From assembly GCA_963817755.1 (NCBI GenBank), contig CAWFPB010000003.1, positions 310,001 to 374,000 on the forward strand: a stretch of DNA of 64,000 nucleotides, given 5' to 3'. Under the pieces are notes generated by a model, which saw only the letters and a program-made list of their open reading frames with translations, ran no database searches and was not told the origin of the DNA. A program made the position numbers and the translations under genes. Each line of letters begins with the position of its first letter. Position 1 is the first letter of the stretch. Below, one piece after another: positions 9,311 through 19,905 of this stretch. This DNA comes from Oleiagrimonas sp963817755. GTDB lineage: Bacteria; Pseudomonadota; Gammaproteobacteria; Xanthomonadales; Rhodanobacteraceae.

Positions 9311-9874
9311 TCAGGCGCGACCGGCGAATTCGCCGGTGAGGGTGTTGACCGTCACCTTCTCGCCCACGGTGATGTATTCGGGCACCTGGATCTCCAGCCC
9401 GGTCTCCAGCGTAGCCGGCTTGGCGCGCTTGGTGGCGCTGGCACCCTTCAGTTCCGGCGCGGTGTCGGTCACTTGGAGGGTGACCGTGGCCGGGACCTGC
9501 AGGCCCACCGGGGCGTCGTCGATCAGCTGCACGTAGCAGTGGTCCAGGCCGTCGACGATGTAGCCGGCATTGTCGCCGACCAGTTCCGGCGCCAGCAGGT
9601 ACTGGGTGAAGTCCTCGGCGTCCATGAACACGTAGGCGTCGCCGTCCATGTAGGAGAAATTCGCCTGGCGGCGCAGCAGCTCGACTTCCTTCAGGTCGTC
9701 GTCGGCGCGCAGGCTGAGGTCGAACTTCTGTGCGCCGGGGATCGAGTACATGGTGAAGCGGAAGGTGACGTTGCCGCCACGCGCGGTCGGCGTGCTGCGC
9801 TCGATGTCGCGGATCTGGTAGACGCTGCCGTTGTGCTCGACGACGTTGCCGCGCTTGGTGTCGGAGGCTTTCAT
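9311..9874 (-). CDS. yeiP: Elongation factor P-like protein (EfpL/YeiP)
   Basis: Paralogue of elongation factor P that acts on the ribosome and relieves stalling at difficult peptide bonds. The 187 residues give the three-domain EF-P layout. It matches the YeiP/EfpL branch rather than EF-P proper: the domain I loop reads STPTARGGN, close to the SPTARG loop of Escherichia coli YeiP, then NFSYMDGDAYVFMD, and domain III ends KPATLETGLEIQVPEY. Start is the ATG at 9874. A cluster of GGGAAT repeats separates it from the SDR gene upstream, so it probably has its own promoter. Confidence 0.93.
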   Translation of the reverse strand: MKASDTKRGNVVEHNGSVYQIRDIERSTPTARGGNVTFRFTMYSIPGAQKFDLSLRADDDLKEVELLRRQANFSYMDGDAYVFMDAEDFTQYLLAPELVGDNAGYIVDGLDHCYVQLIDDAPVGLQVPATVTLQVTDTAPELKGASATKRAKPATLETGLEIQVPEYITVGEKVTVNTLTGEFAGRA

Positions 9875-9885
9875 GGTGTGAGGCC

Positions 9886-10074
9886 GGGAATGGGGAGTTG
9901 GGAATCGGGAATGGGAAAAGCGTGTGGGGTACGAAAATGGCGCAGGTCTGCGTGACTCCAGGTTTTCCGCACATCCGAGACTGCGAAAGGGCACTCTGGA
10001 ACGGGAAGTCCGGTGGAGTAAGGGAATGGGGCGACCGACGGCCACTCCCCATTCCCCATTCACGATTCCCCGCT
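9886..10074. repeat. Inverted cluster of GGGAATGGGGA-type repeats
   Basis: Short units related to GGGAATGGGGAGT and GGGAATCGGGAATGG run in one direction at 9888-9910. Their reverse complements (CACTCCCCATTCCCCATT) occur at 10040-10060, with a further GGGAATGGGG at 10022. The arrangement is an imperfect long inverted repeat between the EfpL gene and the SDR stop codon. Related units recur at 45142-45237 and, more degenerate, at 42110-42145. Confidence 0.7.
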
Positions 10075-10840
10075 ATTTGGGCTGCAACCGCACCGCGCCG
10101 TCCAGGCGGATGGTCTCGCCGTTGATGTAGCGGTTGGTCAGGATGTACGCGGCCAGGCTGGCGTATTCCTCGGGCTGGCCCAGGCGCGAGGGGAAGGGGA
10201 TCGAGGCCGACAGCGACTCCTGCACGGCCTCGGGCATGCCGTCGACCATCGGCGTCCAGAAGATGCCCGGGGCGATGGTGGCCACGCGGATGCCGAAGCG
10301 CGACAGTTCGCGCGCCATCGGCAGCGTCATGCCGACCACGCCGCCCTTGGAGGCGGAATACGCGGCCTGGCCGATCTGGCCCTCGTAGGCGGCCACCGAG
10401 GCAGTGTTGATGATCACGCCGCGCTCGCCGTCCTCGCCCGCTTCGTTGTGCTGCATCAGGTTGGCGGCGGACTTGGCGACGTTGAAGCTGCCGACCAGGT
10501 TCACCATCACCGTGGTGGAGAAGTTGCCCAGGGGCATCGGCGCCTCGCGGCCGAGCACGCGGCCGGCGCCGAGGATGCCGGCGCAGTTGATCACCGCGTT
10601 GATCCCGCCCATGGCCTCCTTGGCGGCCTCCAGGTTGGCGACCACGCCTTCTTCGGAGGTGACGTCGGTGCGATAGAAGCGGGCGGATTCGCCCAGTTCG
10701 GCGGCCGCGGCCTGGCCTTTTTCCTCGTTGACGTCGAACAGCGCGACGCTGCCGCCGTGGGCGACCAGGTGCTTGGCGACGGCGTGGCCGAGTCCGGAGG
10801 CGCCGCCGGTGATGACGGCCTTGATCTGGTTCAGTTGCAT
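10073..10840 (-). CDS. SDR-family 3-hydroxyacyl-CoA dehydrogenase-like protein
   Basis: NAD-dependent short-chain dehydrogenase, closest in layout to type-2 3-hydroxyacyl-CoA dehydrogenases (HSD10 family, 255 residues). It would act in cytoplasmic fatty-acid or branched-chain acyl-CoA oxidation. Visible motifs are the cofactor-binding GGASGLGHAVAKHL, Asp in ALFDVNEE that favours NAD, NCAGI, the catalytic Ser in NTASVAAYEG and Tyr-Lys in YSASKGG. The ATG at 10840 was chosen because the upstream in-frame residues lack family similarity. Placement next to the liu genes fits acyl-CoA metabolism, but the substrate is inferred only from family resemblance. Confidence 0.85.
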   Translation of the reverse strand: MQLNQIKAVITGGASGLGHAVAKHLVAHGGSVALFDVNEEKGQAAAAELGESARFYRTDVTSEEGVVANLEAAKEAMGGINAVINCAGILGAGRVLGREAPMPLGNFSTTVMVNLVGSFNVAKSAANLMQHNEAGEDGERGVIINTASVAAYEGQIGQAAYSASKGGVVGMTLPMARELSRFGIRVATIAPGIFWTPMVDGMPEAVQESLSASIPFPSRLGQPEEYASLAAYILTNRYINGETIRLDGAVRLQPK

Positions 10841-10879
10841 GGTCGGTTCCCAGCGATGGAAAACCGCCATGGTAACCGA

Positions 10880-12721
10880 TCAACGGCTTCGCTCGGGCTC
10901 TTCGCGGTGCCGGTCCCAGGTCTCGAGGAAGCCGGGCATCTCGCCGGGCGGCATCGGCCGGGCGAACAGGAATCCCTGTGCATCGTCGGTGCCGATGCTG
11001 TCCAGGAAGGCGCGCTGGTCCTCGTTTTCCACGCCTTCGGCGACCACGGTCAGGCTCAGGCTGTTGGCAATGCGCACGATCGCCTCGCAGATGGCCGTGT
11101 CCGAACGGCGCGAAGGGATGCCCTGCATGAAGGTGTGACTGATCTTGACGCTGTCGATCGGCAGGTGACGCAGGTAGTTGAACGAGGAGTAGCCTTCGCC
11201 GAAGTCGTCGATGGACATGCGCACGCCCATGCGCTTGAGCGCGGTGAAGGTATCCAGCGTGTCGGGAGCCTCGTCGATCAGGATGCGTTCGGTCATCTCC
11301 AGCTCCAGCGCGCTGCCCGGCAGGTCGTGCGCCCTGAGCGCAGCCTCCACGCTGTCGATGAAGGTCCCGCTGAGCAACTGGCGGAACGACACGTTGACGG
11401 CCACATGGTCGAGGCCCAGGCCCTGGTCCTGCCAGCGGCGCAGCTGGCGACAGGCCTCGTGCACCACCCAGGCGCCGATACGCACGATTTCGCCGGAGAT
11501 CTCGGCCTGGTGGATGAAGCCCGAGGGCGGTACGTCGCCGAACTGCGGACTGCGCCAGCGCAGCAGGGCCTCGGCACCGGTCACGCGATTGTCGCGCAGC
11601 GAGATCTTGGGCTGGTAGGCCAGCCACAGCTCGTCGTGGTCGAGCGCCAGGCGCAGCTGGGACTCGATCTGGTTGCTCATGCCGGACCGGTGCGACATGG
11701 CCTCGTCGAAGTCGCGGAAGGTGTGCCGTCCGCGACGCTTGGCCTCGTGCATGGCGATGTCGGCGTGGCGGATCAGGCTTTCCGCGCAGTCGCCGTGGTT
11801 CGGATGGCTGGCGATGCCGATCGAGGTGGTCAGCACGAAGGCTTCGCCCATCAGCTCGAAGGGGCGCTCGAAGGCGCGGATGATGTGCTGGGCCAGGGCG
11901 CGGGCCTCGGCATGGCGTGTGCAATGCGGGAGCAGGGCGATGAATTCGTCGTTGCCGTAGCGCCCGCACTCGGCCTTCCCCTCGCAGCACAGGCGCAGGC
12001 GCTCGGCGACCGCCTGCAGCAGCCGGTCGCCGGCGTTGTGGCCGAGCATGTCGTTGAGGATCTTGAAGCGGTCCACGTCGATGTAGAGCACTTCCGGCTG
12101 CGCGTTCGCGTGCGCATGGCCGATGGCCGTGTCGATGGCCTCGATCATGGAGTCGCGGTTGGGCAGCCGGGTCAAGGCATCGATGCGCGATTGCTGGCGC
12201 AGATGTTCGGCGGATGCGCGCAACTGGCGTTCGGCTTCCACGCGTGCGCTGATGTCGCGCGCCACGGCCATGATGCGGCGTTCGCCGGCGTCGATGAAGA
12301 TGTTCGAATGCACTTCCACCGGGAACAGCGCACCGTCGGCGCGGCGGTTCACCCCGATGACGCTGAAGGTTTCGCCCACCTCGTGCTGCGCCACCACCGT
12401 TTTCATGTGGTCGCGCGGCAGCTCGGGGCTGATGTCGAACACGTTCAGGCGACACAACCCGTCCAGCGAATAGCCGAAGATGCGCTGGGCCGCGGCGTTG
12501 GCGTCGAGGATGTTGCCCTGCATGTCGAGCACGGTCACGGCATCGGGCAGGGCGTCGAGCAGGGTACGCAGGCGGGCCCTGGCGTCGATCGGCGTGGGCG
12601 GGAAGCCGGGTTCCGGGGCAACCTGGGGGGCGACACGATTCGCGGACGCGATCCCCGAGGCATCGCGATCAAAGGATGAAGCCGTATCGCTTGTCGACTT
12701 CTTGCGCATCCGGTTGTCCAC
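10880..12721 (-). CDS. Soluble PAS-GGDEF-EAL cyclic-di-GMP protein
   Basis: Predicted cytoplasmic cyclic-di-GMP enzyme with no membrane helices. In 613 residues it has an unstructured N-terminus, one PAS domain (about 50-165), GGDEF (about 185-345) and EAL (about 360-605). The cyclase signature is GNDEF (second Gly replaced by Asn), while the metal/nucleotide segment YIDVDRFKILNDMLGHNAGD is complete, so cyclase activity is uncertain. The EAL half has EALLRW, NVSFRQL, EMTERI, DDFGEGYSSF, AEGVEN and QGFLFARP. KIS replaces KID, but the catalytic Lys is present, so phosphodiesterase activity is plausible. The frame opens with GTG at 12721; the ATG at 12709 is an equally good start. It seems monocistronic. 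Confidence 0.9.
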   Translation of the reverse strand: MDNRMRKKSTSDTASSFDRDASGIASANRVAPQVAPEPGFPPTPIDARARLRTLLDALPDAVTVLDMQGNILDANAAAQRIFGYSLDGLCRLNVFDISPELPRDHMKTVVAQHEVGETFSVIGVNRRADGALFPVEVHSNIFIDAGERRIMAVARDISARVEAERQLRASAEHLRQQSRIDALTRLPNRDSMIEAIDTAIGHAHANAQPEVLYIDVDRFKILNDMLGHNAGDRLLQAVAERLRLCCEGKAECGRYGNDEFIALLPHCTRHAEARALAQHIIRAFERPFELMGEAFVLTTSIGIASHPNHGDCAESLIRHADIAMHEAKRRGRHTFRDFDEAMSHRSGMSNQIESQLRLALDHDELWLAYQPKISLRDNRVTGAEALLRWRSPQFGDVPPSGFIHQAEISGEIVRIGAWVVHEACRQLRRWQDQGLGLDHVAVNVSFRQLLSGTFIDSVEAALRAHDLPGSALELEMTERILIDEAPDTLDTFTALKRMGVRMSIDDFGEGYSSFNYLRHLPIDSVKISHTFMQGIPSRRSDTAICEAIVRIANSLSLTVVAEGVENEDQRAFLDSIGTDDAQGFLFARPMPPGEMPGFLETWDRHREEPERSR

Positions 12722-12803
12722 TGCCGCGAACGGCCCCCTTGCCGGTCGCAGGCGGCCAGTTTAGCACCGTGGATGTGCGGAGTGAGACATTTCCAGGGTT
12801 CGA

Positions 12804-13706
12804 TCAGTTGTTTGCGAGGGCGCGGGCGACCCGGCTGGTGGTCGGGTGTCCCAGCTGTGTGGATAGCCAGTGTCCGGTGAGGACCAGGGCATCGAGGTCC
12901 ACCCCGGTGGCGATGCCCATGCCCTGGAGCATGTACACCACGTCCTCGGTGGCGACGTTGCCGGTGGCGCCCCTGGCGTATGGGCAGCCGCCGGCGCCGG
13001 ACACCGAGCTGTCGATCACCGCGACGCCTTCCTCCAGGCAGGCGTGGAGATTGGCCAGCGCCTGGCCGTAGGTGTCGTGGAAATGCACGGCCAGGGCCTG
13101 CATCGGCACCTCCTCGGCTACCGCGCGCAGCATGGCGCGGGCCTTTTCCGGCGTGCCCACGCCGATGGTGTCGCCCAGGGAGACTTCGTAGCAGCCCATC
13201 TCGTGCAGGTGTGCGGCGACACGCACCACGTCGCTCAGGGGGACCTCGCCCTGGTAGGGGCAACCGAGCACGGTGGAGACGTAGCCACGCACCTTCACGC
13301 CGTCGGCGCGGGCACGCGCCATGACCGGCGCGAAACGCTCGATGGATTCATCGATGGAGGCATTGATGTTCTTGCGGTTGAAGGCCTCGCTGGCGGCGCT
13401 GAACACGGCAATTTCGGTCACGCCCACGGCGCGCGCGCGCTCGTAGCCCTTCAGGTTCGGCACCAGTACCGGGTAGCTCACGCCTTCGCGCTTGGCGATG
13501 CCGGCATAGACCTCGGCGGCATCGGCCAGCTGCGGCACCCATTTGGGCGAGACGAAGCTGGTGGCCTCGACGGTTTTCAACCCGCAGGCGGCGAGCCGTT
13601 CGATCAGCTCGATCTTCACCGCCGCGGGAACAATCGTCTTCTCGTTCTGCAGGCCATCACGCGGCCCGACTTCGACGATGCGCACGGATTCAGGAAAGTG
13701 GCTCAT
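12804..13706 (-). CDS. mvaB: Hydroxymethylglutaryl-CoA lyase
   Basis: Cleaves 3-hydroxy-3-methylglutaryl-CoA to acetyl-CoA and acetoacetate, the last specific step of leucine breakdown (LiuE). The 300 residues form the TIM-barrel lyase of the HMGL family. The N-terminal VEVGPRDGLQNEK segment carries metal and catalytic residues. The signature GAGGCPYARGATGNVATED contains the active-site Cys, and SLGDTIGVGTP and AVHFHDTYGQALAN (metal-binding HxH) are also intact. Full length. It lies about 240 bases downstream of the methylcrotonyl-CoA carboxylase alpha gene on the same strand, so it belongs to the same metabolic group though perhaps not to the same transcript. Confidence 0.95.
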   Translation of the reverse strand: MSHFPESVRIVEVGPRDGLQNEKTIVPAAVKIELIERLAACGLKTVEATSFVSPKWVPQLADAAEVYAGIAKREGVSYPVLVPNLKGYERARAVGVTEIAVFSAASEAFNRKNINASIDESIERFAPVMARARADGVKVRGYVSTVLGCPYQGEVPLSDVVRVAAHLHEMGCYEVSLGDTIGVGTPEKARAMLRAVAEEVPMQALAVHFHDTYGQALANLHACLEEGVAVIDSSVSGAGGCPYARGATGNVATEDVVYMLQGMGIATGVDLDALVLTGHWLSTQLGHPTTSRVARALANN

Positions 13707-13947
13707 AGCTTCAACATGGCTCCATCAACAACGCTTTTCGAGGTGTCGGCTAGTGCGACGCTTCTCGAGCAGTGCGGCCATGGATGGCCGCTCCGGATGC
13801 CACCACGAAGCGCCGTGTCCAATCCGCGCCAGGGGGCTCGATCAGGGCGATCACGGACGATCGCACCCAATAAACACTCGAGACCCACCCGTACCCGCAG
13901 AATCCTCAATCTCGAACCCACCCGTACCGGCTAAACCAAAAACGGAA

Positions 13948-15948
<2,001 letters not shown>

Positions 15949-16449
15949 CTATTCATTTTCCCAGTAGTCGCGGGCGTCGCTGCTGCGGGTCAGGTGCCGC
16001 AGGCGCGCCGGTTCCGGTCCGGCGAAGGCGCCGATCTTTCCCGAATCGGGGTATTCGCACACTTCCACGTCGGCCATGGTACTGACGGCGAGGTAGCGCA
16101 GTTCGGTGGCGCCGGTATTGATGATCTGGTGTGCGGTCTCCGGTCCGCCGGTCGGGCAGGCGATCACGTCGCCCGCGCGCAGCCGATGGCGGGCATGGCC
16201 GTAGCGCAGTTCACCCTGGCCCTCGAGGATCAGGAACATCTCTTCCTCGGCGCGGTGGCTGTGGAACGGGCAGCCGCGCTTGCCGGGGGCGACCACGGCC
16301 AGGTTGTAGCCGAGCTTGCGCGCGCCGATGCGGCGGGAGATCTCGCCCCAGCGCAGGTCGTATTGCTCGGGCATCGTCGCGGCCTTGTCGCCCTCGGCGC
16401 GCTGGATGTCCACGGCGTCGAGATTCAGGATCGGAGGGTGCTCGCTCAT
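15949..16449 (-). CDS. Cupin-domain protein within the liu operon
   Basis: Small single-domain cupin (166 residues), predicted soluble. Cupin motif 1 is seen as CPFHSHRAEEEMFLILEGQGELRYG, with metal-ligand His and Glu in the usual order. Motif 2 is around DVIACPTGGPETAHQIINTG, with a His ligand. So it probably binds a divalent metal. Its reaction is unknown. It starts inside the end of liuC (ATGA overlap) and stops directly before the liuD ATG, so it is translationally coupled to leucine-degradation enzymes. It could be an accessory enzyme or a small-molecule sensor for that pathway. The conserved GxxxxHSHxxEEE pattern resembles cupins often labelled sugar isomerase-like, but nothing supports a sugar role here. 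Confidence 0.85.
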   Translation of the reverse strand: MSEHPPILNLDAVDIQRAEGDKAATMPEQYDLRWGEISRRIGARKLGYNLAVVAPGKRGCPFHSHRAEEEMFLILEGQGELRYGHARHRLRAGDVIACPTGGPETAHQIINTGATELRYLAVSTMADVEVCEYPDSGKIGAFAGPEPARLRHLTRSSDARDYWENE

Positions 16450-17249
16450 GCGTCGTGTCCGTCCTCCAGCCAGGACGGCTTGCGCTTGTCGAGGAACGCG
16501 CCCAGACCTTCCTGGCCTTCCTCGCCCACGCGCACGCGGGCGATCAGTTCGGCATTGCGCGCGTCGATCCTGGCCGCCTCGCGCTCGTCCATGCCGGCCA
16601 CGCGCAGGGCCAGGCGCTTGGCTTCGCGTCGTGCCTGCGGGCCGCCGCGATGCAAAGCCTTGAGCACGTCATCGACCGCGTCGTCGAGCCGGTCCTCGGG
16701 TACGCATTCGTGCAGCAGGCCCAGTTCGGCTGCGCGGCGGGCCTCGAACACCTCGCCGGTCACGAACAGGCGTCGGGCGTGGCGCAGGCCGATGGCGGCC
16801 ACTACGTAGGGCGCGATGGTCGCGGGCACCAGGCCCAGCTTGACCTCGGACAGGGCGAATTTGGCGCTCTCCACGCCGATCGCGATGTCGCAGCACGCCA
16901 CCAGGCCGATGCCGCCACCGAAGGCCGCGCCGTTCACGCGGGCGAGGGTCGGCTTGGACAGGAAATTCAGCAGCCGGAGCATGCGCGCCAGGCGCAGCGA
17001 ATCCTCCTTGTTCTCCAGTTCGCTGGCCTCGGCCATGCCGCGCATCCAGCGGGTGTCGGCCCCGGCGCAAAAGCTCTTGCCCGCGCCGGTGATCAGCACC
17101 GCCTCGATGCCTTCGTCGTGCTCGGCTGCTTCCAGTGCATGGGTCAGGTCGCTGACCAGGGTGGCGTTGAAGGCGTTGTGCAGGTCCGGGCGGTTCAGCG
17201 TGATGCGGGCCAGTCCGTTGCTGCGGCTGGTGACGAGGGTCTCGTACAT
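16446..17249 (-). CDS. liuC: Enoyl-CoA hydratase family protein, probable methylglutaconyl-CoA hydratase
   Basis: Crotonase-fold hydratase of 267 residues, probably hydrating 3-methylglutaconyl-CoA to HMG-CoA in leucine breakdown. Family features are the start LARITLNRPDLHNAFNA, the oxyanion-hole segment GAGKSFCAGADTRWM, and VNGAAFGGGIGLVACCDIAIG. SEVKLGLVPATIAPYVVAAIG carries a Glu in the expected catalytic region. The methylglutaconyl-CoA assignment comes from its operon with the MCC alpha subunit (4-base overlap with the cupin, which abuts liuD). By sequence alone it could be another short-chain enoyl-CoA hydratase. The ATG at 17249 was chosen since the upstream open stretch has no family similarity. 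Divergent from feoA. Confidence 0.87.
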   Translation of the reverse strand: MYETLVTSRSNGLARITLNRPDLHNAFNATLVSDLTHALEAAEHDEGIEAVLITGAGKSFCAGADTRWMRGMAEASELENKEDSLRLARMLRLLNFLSKPTLARVNGAAFGGGIGLVACCDIAIGVESAKFALSEVKLGLVPATIAPYVVAAIGLRHARRLFVTGEVFEARRAAELGLLHECVPEDRLDDAVDDVLKALHRGGPQARREAKRLALRVAGMDEREAARIDARNAELIARVRVGEEGQEGLGAFLDKRKPSWLEDGHDA

Positions 17250-17358
17250 GCGTGGCTTCCTGACCAGTGCGAACAGAGCCCCATGATAGCGCCCATGGGC
17301 GTTGCGGCCCGAGCCGCGGCGTGTTGACACGGCCGCGTGCAGTTCAGGAAAAGAGAGT

Positions 17359-17380
17359 TATAATGCGAACCATTCCTATT
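17359..17380 (+). promoter_or_regulatory. feoA promoter: TATAAT -10 box overlapped by Fur-like site
   Basis: A perfect TATAAT hexamer occupies 17359-17364. A Fur-box-like sequence, TAATGCGAACCATTCCTATT, covers 17361-17380, ending 8 bases before the feoA ATG. The overlap with the -10 box would let iron-loaded Fur block transcription, as known for feo operons. No convincing -35 is at the standard spacing; a TTGACA at 17324 is too far away. The same 12-base core, TAATGCGAACCA, recurs upstream of the RND efflux operon. Confidence 0.65.
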
Positions 17381-17388
17381 TTGAAGGC

Positions 17389-17640
17389 ATGCCCGTGCAG
17401 CTTTCCGATCTGCCCAAAGGTGCCCAGGCGGTGGTCGATGCCGTCCGCGACGCCCACGAAAACGATGCCATCGCGCGTCGCCTGCGCGACCTGGGTTTCG
17501 TGGCGGGCGAAACCGTGCGCGTGGTCGCGCGGGCGCCCATGGGCGGCGACCCGCTGCTGGTGCAGGTCGGCTTCACGCGGTTCGCGTTGCGCCGGGCCGA
17601 GGCCGACCGCGTGCAGCTGAGCGCAGGGACGGCGGCATGA
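17389..17640 (+). CDS. feoA: Ferrous iron transport protein A
   Basis: Small cytoplasmic SH3-like protein (83 residues) that supports the FeoB ferrous-iron transporter. The family pattern is visible: MPVQLSDLPKGAQAVV at the start, RRLRDLGFVAGETVRVV in the middle and GDPLLVQVGFTRFALRRAEA at the end. The ATG at 17389 fits the family start; an open frame upstream would add residues that overlap the Fur-like site. Its end overlaps the feoB start by 4 bases (ATGA), so the two are translationally coupled. Probably repressed by Fur when iron is plentiful. Confidence 0.93.
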   Translation: MPVQLSDLPKGAQAVVDAVRDAHENDAIARRLRDLGFVAGETVRVVARAPMGGDPLLVQVGFTRFALRRAEADRVQLSAGTAA

Positions 17641-19481
17641 GTGCACAGAGCCTGCGCATCGCCCTGGTCGGCAACCCCAACTGCGGCAAGACGGCGCTGT
17701 TCAACCAGCTCACCGGCAGCCGTCAGAAAGTGGCCAACTATGCCGGCGTCACGGTCGAGCGCAAGGAAGGGCGCCTGCAGGCGCCGTCGGGGCGCAGCTA
17801 TCGCTTGCTCGACCTGCCAGGTACCTACAGCCTGGACGCCACCAGCCCGGACGAGGCCATCACCCGGGACATCTGCAGTGGCCGTCACGCCGAGGAGCCC
17901 GCGCCGGACCTGATCGTGTGCGTGGCCGACGCCACCAACCTGCGCCTGCACCTGCGCTTCGTGCTGGAGGTGGCGCGGCTGGGCCGGCCGATGGTGCTGG
18001 CGCTGAACATGATGGACGCGGCACGGCATCGCGGCATCGACATCGACGTGGCCGCGCTCGAACAGCAACTGGGCATGCCCGTGGTCGAGACCGTGGCCGT
18101 GCACCGCCGCGGCGCGGCGGCCCTGGTCGAGCGCATCGACCGCCTGCACGGACAAACCCTGTCGCCGCCCGGCGTGAATCCGGATGCGGACCTGCACCAG
18201 CAGGTGCGCGCCCTGATCGACGCCACCGTGCGCGTGCCGCCGCAGGCCTCGCGGATCGACGACGCCATCGACCGCTGGACCCTGCATCCGGTGTTCGGCC
18301 TGGCGATCCTGGCGGTGCTGATGTTCTTCATCTTCCAGGCCGTGTTCTCCTGGGCCGTGCCGCTGATGGACGGCATCGATACCGGGGTGACCTGGCTGGG
18401 CACGCAGGTGGCCGGCCTGCTGCCCGCGCACAGTGCCGTGCGCAGCCTGGTCACCGACGGCATCTTCGGCGGCCTGGGCACGGTGCTGGTGTTCCTGCCG
18501 CAGATCCTGATCCTGTTCCTGTTCATCCTGGTGCTGGAGGAGTCGGGCTACCTGCCGCGCGCGGCGTTCCTGCTCGACCGCCTGATGTTCAAGGCCGGCC
18601 TGACCGGACGCGCCTTCATCCCGCTGCTGTCCAGCTTCGCCTGCGCCATCCCCGGCATCATGGCCACGCGCAGCATCTCCGATCCGCGCGACCGCCTGAC
18701 CACCATCCTGGTGGCGCCGCTGATGACCTGCTCGGCGCGCTTGCCGGTGTACACGCTGCTGATCGCCGCCTTCATCCCGCGCCACACGGTGCTGGGCGTG
18801 ATGAACCTGCAGGGCCTGGTGCTGTTCGGGCTGTACGTGTTCGGCATCGTCAGCGCCATGACCGTGGCCTTCGTGATGAAGAAGCTGCGCCGCGACAAGA
18901 GCGAGCACGCGCTGCTGATGGAGCTGCCGTCCTACCGCATTCCGCACGTGCGCGACGTGGCCCTGGGCCTGTGGCAGCGGGTGAAGATCTTCATGCGCCG
19001 CGTCGGCGGCATCATCCTGGCGCTGACCGTGTTGCTGTGGGTGCTGTCCAGCTTCCCGGCACCGCCGCCGGGTGCCACCGGACCGGCCATCGACTACAGC
19101 CTGGCCGGCCGGCTGGGCCACGCCCTGCAGCACCTGTTCGCGCCGATCGGCTTCAACTGGCAGATCTCGGTGGCGCTGATTCCCGGACTGGCCGCGCGCG
19201 AGGTGGCCGTGTCGGCGCTGGGTACCGTGTATGCGATGTCCGGCAGCGACACCGCCGTGGCCTCGCACCTGGGGCCGCTGATCGCGCAGCAGTGGCCGCT
19301 GGCCACGGCGCTGTCGCTGCTGGTGTGGTACGTGTTCGCGCCGCAGTGCATGTCGACGCTGGCGGTGATCCGCCGCGAGACCAATTCCTGGCGCAACGTG
19401 GCGATTGCCGCCGGCTACCTGTTCGGCCTGGCCTACGTGGCCTCGCTGATCACCTTCCAGGTGGCGAGGCTGCTGACATGA
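17637..19481 (+). CDS. feoB: Ferrous iron transporter B
   Basis: Inner-membrane Fe(II) transporter with an N-terminal G-protein domain (614 residues). GTPase motifs: G1 GNPNCGKTALFNQLTG, the switch segment ANYAGVTVERKEG, G3 DLPGTYSLD and G4 LNMMD. The membrane part carries the Gate repeats, including ESGYLPRAAFLLDR and LSSFACAIPGIMATR with a Cys in the expected position, and IPGLAAREVAVSALGTVYA. It is shorter than the E. coli protein, as is common in Xanthomonadales. Four-base overlaps link it to feoA before it and to the Cys-rich protein after it. Confidence 0.96.
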   Translation: MSAQSLRIALVGNPNCGKTALFNQLTGSRQKVANYAGVTVERKEGRLQAPSGRSYRLLDLPGTYSLDATSPDEAITRDICSGRHAEEPAPDLIVCVADATNLRLHLRFVLEVARLGRPMVLALNMMDAARHRGIDIDVAALEQQLGMPVVETVAVHRRGAAALVERIDRLHGQTLSPPGVNPDADLHQQVRALIDATVRVPPQASRIDDAIDRWTLHPVFGLAILAVLMFFIFQAVFSWAVPLMDGIDTGVTWLGTQVAGLLPAHSAVRSLVTDGIFGGLGTVLVFLPQILILFLFILVLEESGYLPRAAFLLDRLMFKAGLTGRAFIPLLSSFACAIPGIMATRSISDPRDRLTTILVAPLMTCSARLPVYTLLIAAFIPRHTVLGVMNLQGLVLFGLYVFGIVSAMTVAFVMKKLRRDKSEHALLMELPSYRIPHVRDVALGLWQRVKIFMRRVGGIILALTVLLWVLSSFPAPPPGATGPAIDYSLAGRLGHALQHLFAPIGFNWQISVALIPGLAAREVAVSALGTVYAMSGSDTAVASHLGPLIAQQWPLATALSLLVWYVFAPQCMSTLAVIRRETNSWRNVAIAAGYLFGLAYVASLITFQVARLLT

Positions 19482-19789
19482 GTGCGTTCGACATCGTCCA
19501 GGCCGTGGTGATCGCGCTGGTGGTGGCCTACAGCCTCCTGGTCAGCGCGCGCAAGCTGGCACCCGAGGCCACGCGGCGCCTGCTGGGTGCCTGCGCGTCG
19601 CGCCTGGACCGGCCGGTCCACGGCGCGCTCGTGCGCCGCATCGGGCGCTGGCTGCAGCCGGCCGAGGCGCGTGCCGGCGGCTGCGGCACCGGCGACGGCT
19701 GCGGCACCTGCGGCGGCTGCGCACCGCAACCGGAGATCCGCGACGAGGCCCCGGTGCCGGTGCATTTCCATCCGCGCCCGCGTTCCTGA
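19478..19789 (+). CDS. FeoB-associated cysteine-rich membrane protein
   Basis: The 103-residue product has one N-terminal membrane helix (VQAVVIALVVAYSLLVSARKL), a basic stretch and a Cys/Gly cluster, GGCGTGDGCGTCGGCAP, with four cysteines, followed by a His-containing tail (PVHFHPRP). This architecture recalls the small Cys-rich membrane proteins that often follow feoB and may take the place of FeoC. Metal binding by the CxxxxxCxxCxxC-type cluster is an inference. It overlaps feoB by 4 bases, so it is almost certainly made with FeoAB. The start ATG at 19478 is fixed by that overlap. Confidence 0.82.
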   Translation: MSAFDIVQAVVIALVVAYSLLVSARKLAPEATRRLLGACASRLDRPVHGALVRRIGRWLQPAEARAGGCGTGDGCGTCGGCAPQPEIRDEAPVPVHFHPRPRS

Positions 19790-19905
19790 ACCCCGGCGCA
19801 CCGTTCGTGTCCAAGTCCTGAGCGCGGTGCTTCGCCGCGCTTGAAAGTGTGCCTCACCGCCTAGAAATCCCATGAGCCGATTGCGGCTGGAATCGAGAAC
19901 GAGCC

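Noticed and set aside
13773..13790. GCGGCCAT/ATGGCCGC palindrome and two ACCCACCCGTACC copies in the 13707-13947 gap
   Set aside because: No T run, no known operator and nothing similar elsewhere in the window; could be chance in GC-rich sequence.
17324..17329. TTGACA as the -35 box for feoA
   Set aside because: It lies 29 bases before the TATAAT at 17359, too far for a sigma-70 promoter.
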